Source: Ignavibacteriales bacterium (GTDB lineage: Bacteria; Bacteroidota; Ignavibacteria; UBA10030). Taken from it: a stretch of DNA of 40,919 nucleotides. The position numbers and the translations under genes are program-made. The notes beneath the pieces were generated by a model, which was not told where the DNA came from, searched no databases, and saw only the letters and a list, made by a program, of their open reading frames with translations. Below, in pieces: positions 22,750-29,669 of the stretch. Each line of letters opens with the position of its first letter. Position 1 is the first letter of the stretch. The DNA lies in assembly GCA_016194505.1 (NCBI GenBank), contig JACQBK010000077.1, positions 1-40,919 on the forward strand, written 5' to 3'.

Positions 22750-23118
22750 ATGTCCGAAGTCATGGTAGAAGTACAGGAGAATCCGACCGCAAGTGTCGCT
22801 CTTACGCCGCGCGCCGCTCAGGAAATTAGGAAAATAAAAAATGACAATAAAATTCCTGAAACCCATGCGCTGCGCCTTGGGGTCAAAGGCGGCGGTTGTT
22901 CCGGCTTGACCTACGTGCTTGCATTTGACGAAAAGCCGAGAGCGGGAGATAATGAATTTGAAATGGAAGGGCTAAAAATTTACGTTGACCCGAAGAGCCT
23001 TGCGTATCTTGCGGGAATCACGCTCGATTTTTCCGATGGACTTAATTGGAAAGGCTTCGTGTTTAACAATCCCAATGCCACAAAAACGTGCGGATGCGGC
23101 ACTTCATTTTGCGCGTAA
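22750..23118 (+). CDS. A-type Fe-S carrier (HesB/IscA/SufA family)
   Basis: A 122-residue protein of the A-type carrier family, which delivers assembled clusters to client proteins. The three cysteines are present: C50 in GVKGGGCSGLTYVL, and C114 and C116 in TKTCGCGTSF. Whether it corresponds to SufA, IscA or ErpA cannot be decided from sequence alone, but it lies in the SUF operon 21 bp after sufU with GGAGG before the ATG. Confidence 0.93.
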   Translation: MSEVMVEVQENPTASVALTPRAAQEIRKIKNDNKIPETHALRLGVKGGGCSGLTYVLAFDEKPRAGDNEFEMEGLKIYVDPKSLAYLAGITLDFSDGLNWKGFVFNNPNATKTCGCGTSFCA

Positions 23119-23151
23119 CCACTAGAGAAATTTAGATCATAGAGATCGTGT

Positions 23152-23526
23152 ATGGAAGAAAATCAACAACAAGCGCTGCCAGCGGAATCCATTCAGCCTG
23201 CAGTAAGCACCGCGGATAGAGAAAAGCATGTGTGGGATGCTTTGCGGGAATGCTACGATCCGGAAATTCCTGTCAACATTGTTGATCTGGGCCTTGTCTA
23301 CGATGTAAAAATAGAAGAAGAAATTCCGAACGAAGTGAACGTGTATATCCGTATGACTCTTACCGCACCTGGCTGTGGTATGGGTCCGATGATTGCGGCG
23401 GACGTAAAGCGCAGAGTTCAAAATGTGCCCTGTGTCAAAAATGTAAAAGTTGATTTGGTGTTTGAGCCGACGTGGAATCCGGGCATGATGACCGAAGCCG
23501 CCAAACTGATGCTCAACATCGGGTAA
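23152..23526 (+). CDS. sufT: SufT-type MIP18/DUF59 Fe-S maturation protein
   Basis: A 124-residue protein of the DUF59 (MIP18, PaaD-like) family used in Fe-S protein maturation. It contains YDPEIPVNIVDLGLVYDV and LTAPGCGMGPMIAADVKRRV, the two hallmark segments, with the conserved cysteine in APGCGMG. About 25 residues at the N-terminus are polar and variable. It closes the SUF operon; sodB follows after 64 bp with its own promoter-like sequence. Confidence 0.9.
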   Translation: MEENQQQALPAESIQPAVSTADREKHVWDALRECYDPEIPVNIVDLGLVYDVKIEEEIPNEVNVYIRMTLTAPGCGMGPMIAADVKRRVQNVPCVKNVKVDLVFEPTWNPGMMTEAAKLMLNIG

Positions 23527-23532
23527 TGAATG

Positions 23533-23561
23533 TTGAAATAAATTGAACGTTATCCTATTTT
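23533..23561 (+). promoter_or_regulatory. Possible promoter for sodB
   Basis: TTGAAA (23533-23538), 17-bp spacer, TATTTT (23556-23561). Cotranscription with the SUF operon is equally possible because no terminator separates them. Confidence 0.35.
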
Positions 23562-23590
23562 TTTACTAACCTGAGAGAAGGAGATTCAGA

Positions 23591-24217
23591 ATGGCTTATG
23601 AATGGAAATTTAACCCCAGACCGTATTCCGATGATGATGCAAAAAAGCTTCTTGCCAATGTGGTCAGCGTCGAAACGACGGATTGGCATTACAACACGCA
23701 TCATAAAGGATACGTAACAGCATTAAACAATATTGAGAAGGCGTTGGAAGGAGCGGATAGGGCAACAGCCAATGGCAATTACAGCGTTATTGGCGAGTTA
23801 AAGCGTCGCTTCACTTGGAACCATTCAGGCGCTCTTTTGCATGATATTTATTGGGAAGTGATGGGCGGTGACGGCGACCCCAATAAGGGACCGGATGTAA
23901 AAGCCGCTATCGAGAAAGAATTTGGTTCATTCGATGCGTGGAAGGCGGATTTTAAGGCGGGCGCAGTTTCGGCAAAGCTCAGCGGCTGGGGGTTGCTTGT
24001 TTATGACCGTCTTTATTCCGGACGATTATTGAACGTAACCGTTGACGAGCACCAATACGGTGCAATTTGGGGCGGTGTGCCTCTTATTTCGTGCGACGTG
24101 TTTGAACACGCGTACTATCATAAAGATGGTCCCGGTCGCGCAAAGTATATCGATAACTTCCTTGCCAATCTCCATTGGGGAAGAATTAACGATCGGTATA
24201 AGAAGTATGCCCGCTAA
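23591..24217 (+). CDS. Superoxide dismutase, Fe/Mn family
   Basis: Converts superoxide to oxygen and hydrogen peroxide. At 208 residues it shows all four metal ligands: H33 in DWHYNTHHKGYV, H84 in GALLHDIYW, and D169 and H173 in CDVFEHAYY. There is no signal peptide, so it is cytoplasmic. Metal preference is unclear: G80 stands where iron enzymes often have Gln, H154 lies where many manganese enzymes have Gln, and S167 occupies the position two before the metal-binding Asp. GAAGGAG before the ATG is a good ribosome site. A strong terminator follows. Confidence 0.93.
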   Translation: MAYEWKFNPRPYSDDDAKKLLANVVSVETTDWHYNTHHKGYVTALNNIEKALEGADRATANGNYSVIGELKRRFTWNHSGALLHDIYWEVMGGDGDPNKGPDVKAAIEKEFGSFDAWKADFKAGAVSAKLSGWGLLVYDRLYSGRLLNVTVDEHQYGAIWGGVPLISCDVFEHAYYHKDGPGRAKYIDNFLANLHWGRINDRYKKYAR

Positions 24218-24243
24218 ATAATAAAATGCGGCAAATCAAAAAG

Positions 24244-24270
24244 GGGTCGAGCAAATACTCGACCCTTTTT
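24244..24270 (+). terminator. Intrinsic terminator after sodB
   Basis: GGGTCGAG (24244-24251), loop CAAATA, CTCGACCC (24258-24265), then TTTTT and more T-rich sequence. The stem is a perfect 8 bp. Confidence 0.92.
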
Positions 24271-24304
24271 ATTTTTGGACTATCTTAGTTTGAATATTTC
24301 ATGG

Positions 24305-24330
24305 ACGGTCACGGACCACTCCGTGACCGT
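24305..24330. repeat. Long hairpin 1, GTCACGG family
   Basis: ACGGTCACGG (24305-24314), loop ACCACT, CCGTGACCGT (24321-24330): a perfect 10-bp stem. TTTT follows, but a strong terminator already lies 35 bp upstream. Shares GTCACGG-N6-CCGTGAC with the hairpin at 24350. Confidence 0.8.
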
Positions 24331-24349
24331 TTTGGAGAGATTTTTTGAC

Positions 24350-24375
24350 GCTGTCACGGTGTGGACCGTGACAGC
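24350..24375. repeat. Long hairpin 2, GTCACGG family
   Basis: GCTGTCACGG (24350-24359), loop TGTGGA, CCGTGACAGC (24366-24375): a perfect 10-bp stem. Same inner stem as hairpin 1, different outer three pairs and loop, 45 bp further on. Confidence 0.8.
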
Positions 24376-24426
24376 TAAACAAACTGAGGGATTACTTTAT
24401 TTTTCAGTTGCTCATCTGCAAACAAT

Positions 24427-24454
24427 TTGCTAACATTATTTCCAGCACCATATT
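24427..24454 (+). promoter_or_regulatory. Possible promoter for the M28 peptidase gene
   Basis: TTGCTA (24427-24432), 16-bp spacer, CATATT (24449-24454), 31 bp before the ATG. Confidence 0.35.
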
Positions 24455-24485
24455 TCCTCATAACTAAGGTCGTGTTCGCTTTTGC

Positions 24486-25925
24486 ATGAAAACATCCCAC
24501 CTTGTTGTTTTTCTTATTATTTTTTTCTTTCAAAGTTTGTTTAGCCAATCCCTAACAGAGAAAAAATTTACTTCCAATGTTTCTCAACGGGCGTTATTAT
24601 CGTCTGTAAGAGAGTTGGTGAACATTGGTCCCCGCTTAGGGGGAACCGCTTCCGGCGATAAATCGGTAAAGTATCTTTCTAAAAAATTTAAGAGTCTGGG
24701 ATTAAAAGTCGAGACCATGGAAGACCCTGAGCATCTCACCTTTACCAACCAAAAATGGTTCCTTGCGGTTGAGGAGCCTAAATCCTTGAGGAAGTTGATA
24801 AAAAATGAATGGCTCGGCGGATTTTCTCCAACCGTTCCTAAAACAAAATCGAAGGTAGTTTATATCAATGACCCCGGTTCGTTTGAAAAAAAACAAATCG
24901 AGCATAAAGCAGTTCTATTAGACAAAGCTTTTTCTCAAAAATCGTATCAAAGGATGGTGGAGTTTGGCGCAACCGCCGTTCTTCTTGCTTCGCCGAAACT
25001 TGCCGGAGCGTATTCTCAATGGGCGCTCATTGCTGATTTACAAGAATCGGAAAACAATAAAATCCCGCTGTTTAATCTTTCCTACGGTAACGGAAATCGT
25101 CTAAAGAAAGAACTTGCCGATAGCGTACCTGTTGTCATTTCCTTTTCCGCTCAAACATCAATTGATCGAGGCTCGCCAAAGACCGTTGTGGCAACGTTGA
25201 AAGGGGAGAGCGATGGGTATTATCTCGTCTGTGCACATGGTGATTCCGATTCGGGCGGACCCGGTGCGGATGATAACGCTTCCGGTGTTGCAGGCGTTCT
25301 TGAAATTGCTCGTGTATTCAACGGTTTGGTGCAATCAAAAGCTCTCCCTAAACCAAAGAACAGCATTAAGTTTATCATTTGGGGAAGCGAGATCCATTCC
25401 ACTGAGCATTATGTCAAGCGAAATGCCAAGGAGTTGGATCGGATTCTCGCAGTGTTTAATTTTGATGAGATCGGCACTGGCGCAACTCGAAACTGTTTGT
25501 ATTTTGAATCAAACGATGTTCCCCATAATGAGAAGCTTATGAAACTTTTTCAAAAAGTGGGAGAGGAGTTTGCCGGTAAAAAAGGATTTTGGCAGGAAGC
25601 CACCACCAATCCCTCGCAAGGGGGAACAGACTCATATATGTTTTTCCCCGACTATTTGCGGAGATTAAACCTTCCCGATGTGAAGATACCTTCGGTCACA
25701 ATTTATACAGCGGCGTGGAATGAAGCAAAAAGCTTATTACAAACTCAAGGGTGGGCATCAACGGCGTGGAAAGGCAATCCCGATACAGTGGTCGTGGACT
25801 ATTCCGCCTATTACCATTCTTCGCTTGATATTCCGGAGCTAACAACGGATAAAGAACCGTTCAATATGGTTGGAGCTGTGAAGGCTGTGGGCATCGTTCT
25901 CCTGCATCTTGCGTGGGGGAAATGA
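24486..25925 (+). CDS. Exported M28-family zinc aminopeptidase-like protein
   Basis: A 479-residue protein with a signal peptide ending ...FFFQSLFSQ, so periplasmic or secreted. A PA-like insert (about 110-225) precedes the M28 catalytic core. Metal and catalytic residues visible: H251 in CAHGDSDSG, D262 in GADDNASGVAG, E302 in IIWGSEIHS, a later Asp in VFNFDEIGTG and H in AYYHSSLDI. The usual double glutamate of M28 (EE) is shortened here to SEIHSTEHYV, so one Zn ligand may differ. Substrate is unknown; relatives are aminopeptidases or carboxypeptidases. It stands alone between the hairpin region and the folP cluster. Confidence 0.85.
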   Translation: MKTSHLVVFLIIFFFQSLFSQSLTEKKFTSNVSQRALLSSVRELVNIGPRLGGTASGDKSVKYLSKKFKSLGLKVETMEDPEHLTFTNQKWFLAVEEPKSLRKLIKNEWLGGFSPTVPKTKSKVVYINDPGSFEKKQIEHKAVLLDKAFSQKSYQRMVEFGATAVLLASPKLAGAYSQWALIADLQESENNKIPLFNLSYGNGNRLKKELADSVPVVISFSAQTSIDRGSPKTVVATLKGESDGYYLVCAHGDSDSGGPGADDNASGVAGVLEIARVFNGLVQSKALPKPKNSIKFIIWGSEIHSTEHYVKRNAKELDRILAVFNFDEIGTGATRNCLYFESNDVPHNEKLMKLFQKVGEEFAGKKGFWQEATTNPSQGGTDSYMFFPDYLRRLNLPDVKIPSVTIYTAAWNEAKSLLQTQGWASTAWKGNPDTVVVDYSAYYHSSLDIPELTTDKEPFNMVGAVKAVGIVLLHLAWGK

Positions 25926-25950
25926 CAAGGCTTCATCCCTGTCCCAATTA

Positions 25951-25979
25951 TTGACATCACACCTCTTATTGCGTACCTT
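25951..25979 (+). promoter_or_regulatory. Promoter before the zinc-ribbon gene and folP
   Basis: Perfect TTGACA (25951-25956), 17-bp spacer, TACCTT (25974-25979). The expected start, about 25985-25986, coincides with the ATG of the zinc-ribbon gene. Confidence 0.45.
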
Positions 25980-25984
25980 GAGCT

Positions 25985-26161
25985 ATGCAAGAGACCGATA
26001 AACCAACGCAAGAAAAAGAACAGCCTCAGCCGGAATCGTGCGAAACAAATCCGCTTCATTATTGGCAATATTGTGTGAATTGTGGAACAGTCCTTCAGAG
26101 CCGTAAATGTAAATTGTTCTGTCCGAAATGTGGTTTTTATCATTCCTGCAGTGAGCCGTAA
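25985..26161 (+). CDS. Small zinc-ribbon protein, 58 residues
   Basis: A short open frame encoding a charged Glu/Gln/Pro-rich N-terminus (1-22) followed by a compact cysteine cluster: C30-x2-C33, C42, C46-x2-C49 and C55 (YCVNCGTVL, then FCPKCGFYHSCSEP). Two CxxC knuckles predict a structural zinc ribbon. I recognise the CPKCGFYxSCS ending as a recurrent small-protein motif in Bacteroidota-type genomes, but not a function. The density of paired cysteines makes a chance frame very unlikely. It lies 54 bp before folP on the same strand. Confidence 0.72.
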   Translation: MQETDKPTQEKEQPQPESCETNPLHYWQYCVNCGTVLQSRKCKLFCPKCGFYHSCSEP

Positions 26162-26214
26162 TTCCCTTAACCTCCCCATAGCTTTCAATTTCATTTTTTT
26201 TGAAAGAAGCATCC

Positions 26215-27069
26215 ATGCCAAACGATGTTTCTCGTAAAAATGCTCTTGTGTTCCAGTTTGGTCCGGTGCAGTACGATCTTTCAGCCCGCACGCACTTGAT
26301 GGGTGTTTTGAATGTCACGCCTGATTCATTTTCGGATGGAGGAAAATTTTTTAGCGCGGAAAAAGCGATTGATCACGCGCTTGCAATGGTTGATGAAGGA
26401 GCGGATTTTATAGACGTTGGCGGGGAGTCAACACGTCCCGGCTCCGAGCCGTTGCCGTTGGAAAAAGAGCTTCGGCGAGTATTGCCTGTTATTGAAAAAT
26501 TGTCGGGAAAAATTTCTCTCCCCATTTCTATTGATACATATAAATCAAAAGTGGCGGATGCAGCATTAAATGCCGGCGCGGTTCTCGTGAACGATATTAG
26601 TGGGTTGATATTCGATGACGCAATGATGCAAACAGTCGCGCGGCATAGTGCATCGGTTATTATTATGCACATCAAAGGGACTCCGCGGACGATGCAGCAA
26701 AATCCGCAGTATGATAATGTGGTATTAGAAGTAGCAACCTTTCTTGGGACGCAAGCGCAAAAAGCGCAAGCCGTCGGCATCACGCAGATTATTGTTGATC
26801 CGGGCATAGGGTTTGGGAAAACGTTGGAGCATAATCTTCAACTTATGCGTAACTTGCATGAAATTGCGAAGCGTGGATTTCCATTGATGGTGGGACCATC
26901 CCGAAAGTCATTCATAGGGACAATTTTGGATCTCCCAACCAGTGAGCGGTTAGAAGGAACTGCCGCCGCGGTTACAGCGTGCATCTTAAACGGCGCTCAT
27001 ATTATCCGGGTGCATGATGTCAAGGAGATGAAACGCGCTGCCAAAGTTGCTGATGCCCTGAAAAGTTAG
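26215..27069 (+). CDS. folP: Dihydropteroate synthase
   Basis: Joins p-aminobenzoate to dihydropterin pyrophosphate in folate synthesis; the sulfonamide target. At 284 residues it has LMGVLNVTPDSFSDGG, VGGESTRPGS, VNDISG, DPGIGFGK, VGPSRKSFIG and IIRVHDVKEM, all family signatures in the usual order. The frame opens at a TTG at 26200; ATG 26215 is preferred, with GAAAGAAG upstream. The glycosyltransferase gene follows after 18 bp, with AGAGGGG in the gap. Confidence 0.96.
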   Translation: MPNDVSRKNALVFQFGPVQYDLSARTHLMGVLNVTPDSFSDGGKFFSAEKAIDHALAMVDEGADFIDVGGESTRPGSEPLPLEKELRRVLPVIEKLSGKISLPISIDTYKSKVADAALNAGAVLVNDISGLIFDDAMMQTVARHSASVIIMHIKGTPRTMQQNPQYDNVVLEVATFLGTQAQKAQAVGITQIIVDPGIGFGKTLEHNLQLMRNLHEIAKRGFPLMVGPSRKSFIGTILDLPTSERLEGTAAAVTACILNGAHIIRVHDVKEMKRAAKVADALKS

Positions 27070-27087
27070 GAAAGAGGGGTTAGGATA

Positions 27088-27750
27088 ATGACTGCCATAC
27101 TCATTCCGGCGTATAACGCGGAAACAACGCTCAAAGTTTTGCTCCCCAAGCTCCTTTCGTATGTGAAGAGCTCCCAAATCATCGTTGTAGATGATGGTTC
27201 GTCTGACGGCACGTTCACAATAGCAAAGGCCATGGGTGTTACTTCTCTGCGACACGAACGGAATAAAGGTAAAGGTGCCGCGTTGAAAACCGGGTTTGCA
27301 TTTGTAACAACTTCAACCCAATGCGATGCGGTCGTAACGCTCGATGCGGATTTACAACATCGCCCGGAAGATTTACCTGCTTTTCTCGACGCAAGGAAAC
27401 GAGCGGAAGCGAACATTATTATCGGTTATCGAGCGCGCATAGGAACTGCGATGCCGGTGTCTCGAATTCTTTCGAATAGTATTACTTCAGCATTGGTCTC
27501 GGCGCGGACGGGCGTTTTTATAAAAGATAGTCAGTGTGGGTATCGCCTTGTGGGTCGAGAAGTGTTGGAAGCCATAACGATAGGATCAACCGGCTACGAA
27601 GCGGAAACGGAATTTCTCATCAAAGCTGCGCGGAAAGGATTTTCTATTAAGTTTATTCCGATCCAAACGGTCTATAACGGCGAGCGCAGTTACATGACGC
27701 ACTGGCATACAACGAAACGATTCATTCAAGTGTTAATGAAAGAGTACTAA
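27088..27750 (+). CDS. Family 2 glycosyltransferase (polyprenyl-phosphate type)
   Basis: A 220-residue single-domain GT-A enzyme with LIPAYNAE at the N-terminus, VVDDGSSDGT (33-42) for nucleotide binding and the DXD motif D86-A-D88 in TLDADLQH. DSQCGYRLV is typical of the DPM1/polyprenyl-phosphate sugar transferase branch. It lacks the C-terminal membrane segments of many relatives, so it is probably membrane-associated through its substrate. Sugar donor and acceptor are unknown. Its stop overlaps the pcm start by one base (TAATG). Confidence 0.88.
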   Translation: MTAILIPAYNAETTLKVLLPKLLSYVKSSQIIVVDDGSSDGTFTIAKAMGVTSLRHERNKGKGAALKTGFAFVTTSTQCDAVVTLDADLQHRPEDLPAFLDARKRAEANIIIGYRARIGTAMPVSRILSNSITSALVSARTGVFIKDSQCGYRLVGREVLEAITIGSTGYEAETEFLIKAARKGFSIKFIPIQTVYNGERSYMTHWHTTKRFIQVLMKEY

Positions 27751-28391
27751 TGGGACGCTTTGACGAAGAACGACGTGAAATGGTAGAGGTATTGAAAGAG
27801 CGGGGCATAACGGACGAAAGAATTCTCCAAGTGATGGCAAAAGTAGAGCGTCATGTGTTTGTGTCAGAGCCGTTTGTGAATCGCTCGTATGAAGACACAG
27901 CGCTGCCAATAGGCAAACAGCAAACAATTTCTCAGCCTTACACAGTCGCTTTTATGACACAAGAATTGAATCCTCAGCCGGGCGCAAAGATTTTAGAAAT
28001 TGGCACCGGTTCTGGCTTTCAAGCTGTCATCCTTGCCGAGCTTGGTTGCCGGGTTTTTACGATGGAGCGCCATCTCGAATTGTTGTTTCAGGCACGGAAA
28101 ATTTTTGAGCAGTTGGGTTATCGCATTGCTTCGCGCGGCGGAGACGGAACAATCGGTTGGGCGGAGTTCACTCCTTACGATGGCATTATAGTAACTGCCG
28201 CCGCACCCGAAGTGCCGGATTCGTTGCTTAAGCAACTTGCAGATGGCGGCAAGCTTGTTATCCCTGTTGGTGATCTTGATGTGCAGAATCTCAAAGTGAT
28301 TACAAAGGTTGGAGAAAAGTTTGAGACGAAGGAAGTTCGTGGATTTAAGTTTGTTCCGCTTATCGGCAAACAAGGTTGGAATGGAAAGTGA
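27750..28391 (+). CDS. pcm: Protein-L-isoaspartate O-methyltransferase
   Basis: Repairs isoaspartyl residues in aged proteins by SAM-dependent methylation. At 213 residues it shows FVSEPFVNRSYEDTALPIG and QTISQPYTVAFMTQEL, the substrate-side signature, then the SAM loop LEIGTGSGFQAVILAEL and VTAAAPEVPDSLLKQL. It is coupled to the upstream glycosyltransferase. miaA follows after 56 bp. Confidence 0.95.
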   Translation: MGRFDEERREMVEVLKERGITDERILQVMAKVERHVFVSEPFVNRSYEDTALPIGKQQTISQPYTVAFMTQELNPQPGAKILEIGTGSGFQAVILAELGCRVFTMERHLELLFQARKIFEQLGYRIASRGGDGTIGWAEFTPYDGIIVTAAAPEVPDSLLKQLADGGKLVIPVGDLDVQNLKVITKVGEKFETKEVRGFKFVPLIGKQGWNGK

Positions 28392-28393
28392 AG

Positions 28394-28447
28394 TTGAAAA
28401 TTGCAGCCTGTAATTTCAAAATTTTCAATCCGTAATCCGCAATCGTA
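28394..28447. repeat. AT-rich inverted repeat and heptamer repeats before miaA
   Basis: TTGAAAATT (28394-28402) is complementary to AATTTTCAA (28420-28428). It is followed by AATCCGT, AATCCGC and AATCGTA in a row (28427-28447), ending at the miaA ATG. No ribosome site is present. Confidence 0.5.
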
Positions 28448-29374
28448 ATGTCTCTTCCAAAAATTCTTGCCATAGTTGGTCCTACCGGCTCCGGTAAAAC
28501 TTCGCTTTCGATTATTCTTGCCGAGCGCATGCACGGAGAAATCATCTCAGCGGATTCCCGCCAAATCTATAAACACCTCGATATTGGAACAGCAAAACCA
28601 ACCGCTCAAGAATTGCAACGCGTGCCACATCACTTTATTGGTATGTTTGAGCCGAGCGAAGAATATAATGCAGGTATGTTCGGAAAAGATGCTCGTATAA
28701 CGATAAAGCAAATTTTTGCTCGGAAGAAATTGCCGCTATTAGTTGGCGGGTCCGGTTTGTACTTGAAGGCAGTTATTGATGGTTTGTTTGAAGGACCTGG
28801 CAAAGACCCCGAGATTCGCACAAGACTTGAAGAACGATTAACGCACGAAGGTGCAAAAGCACTCTTTGAAGAGTTAAAGAAGATTGATCCCGTTTCAGCC
28901 GCAAACGCGCCTCCCACAAAGCCGCGACGCATTATTCGTGCGCTTGAGGTCTATTACATCACAGGTCAGCCGATTTCTCAATTGCATGCCGAGCAACGAA
29001 ACGAACCGGAGTTTGACACGGTACAATTTGCGTTAGCATGGGATCGAAAAGCGTTATACGCTCGAATTAACCAGCGTGTTGATACGATGATTACGATGGG
29101 TTTGGTGGACGAGGTGAAAGGACTTGGAGAACAAGGATATGATATAGCATTGAACGCGCTTAACACTGTCGGGTACAAAGAAGTTTTTAATTATTTGGAT
29201 GGTGTCTATGATTATGAAGAAATGGTTCGTCTCATCAAGCAGAACACGAGGCGGTTTGCAAAGCGTCAACTTACGTGGTTTCGGGCTGATAAGAAAATTC
29301 AGTGGATAGCGATGCATGAAGGAAAATCATTGGATGAAGCCGCCGAGGAAATCCGAAAAAGGTTTTTTCAGTGA
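28448..29374 (+). CDS. miaA: tRNA dimethylallyltransferase
   Basis: Adds a dimethylallyl group to A37 of tRNAs reading codons that begin with U. At 308 residues it has the P-loop VGPTGSGKTS (10-19), ISADSRQIYKHLDIGTAKP, LLVGGSGLYLKAVIDG, NTVGYKEVFNYLDG and TRRFAKRQLTWFR, all in family order. tRNA-Leu(CAA), which reads UUG, is a predicted substrate in this window. tRNA-Pro follows. Confidence 0.97.
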   Translation: MSLPKILAIVGPTGSGKTSLSIILAERMHGEIISADSRQIYKHLDIGTAKPTAQELQRVPHHFIGMFEPSEEYNAGMFGKDARITIKQIFARKKLPLLVGGSGLYLKAVIDGLFEGPGKDPEIRTRLEERLTHEGAKALFEELKKIDPVSAANAPPTKPRRIIRALEVYYITGQPISQLHAEQRNEPEFDTVQFALAWDRKALYARINQRVDTMITMGLVDEVKGLGEQGYDIALNALNTVGYKEVFNYLDGVYDYEEMVRLIKQNTRRFAKRQLTWFRADKKIQWIAMHEGKSLDEAAEEIRKRFFQ

Positions 29375-29399
29375 ACAGACGCTTGACGGTTTTTCCGCA

Positions 29400-29428
29400 T
29401 TGATTTTGGAGCATATCTTCGTTATATT
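29400..29428 (+). promoter_or_regulatory. Promoter of tRNA-Pro
   Basis: TTGATT (29400-29405), 17-bp spacer, TATATT (29423-29428), 15 bp before the mature 5' end. Confidence 0.6.
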
Positions 29429-29443
29429 AGGTTCGTTTTGAAG

Positions 29444-29518
29444 CGGGGCGTGGCGCAGCCTGGCTAGCGCGCTTGGTTCGGGACCAAGAGGCCGCGAGTT
29501 CGAATCTCGCCGCCCCGA
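29444..29518 (+). tRNA. tRNA-Pro(CGG)
   Basis: Acceptor CGGGGCG (29444-29450) pairs with CGCCCCG (29511-29517), A29518 is the discriminator. D arm GGCGCAGCCTGGCTAGCGC, anticodon arm CTTGG-TTCGGGA-CCAAG with anticodon CGG, T arm CGCGAGTTCGAATCTCG. CCA is not encoded. Confidence 0.95.
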
Positions 29519-29537
29519 CACATTTTAAAGGTTTATG

Positions 29538-29587
29538 CGCCAAAAGTTAGACTAGAACTTTAAAGTAAGTCGGCTTTTGGCGTTTTT
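29538..29587 (+). terminator. Terminator after tRNA-Pro
   Basis: CGCCAAAAG (29538-29546) pairs with CTTTTGGCG (29574-29582), then TTTTT. The 27-nt loop contains a second small palindrome, ACTTTAAAGT. Confidence 0.75.
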
Positions 29588-29669
29588 ATTTTTGTAGGGT
29601 TGTTTGATCAATGGTTCATTGAATCTGACCCCATTTTTGGCTAATTTCTTAAGAAGAATTTCAAAAAAT

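Noticed and set aside
25983-26318. Minus-strand open frame over the zinc-ribbon region
   Set aside because: The plus-strand 58-codon frame has a clear CxxC pattern; the minus-strand frame runs into folP and has no recognisable features.
29444-29518. tRNA-Pro as an integration site
   Set aside because: No duplicated 3' tRNA end, integrase or foreign-looking DNA is found nearby.
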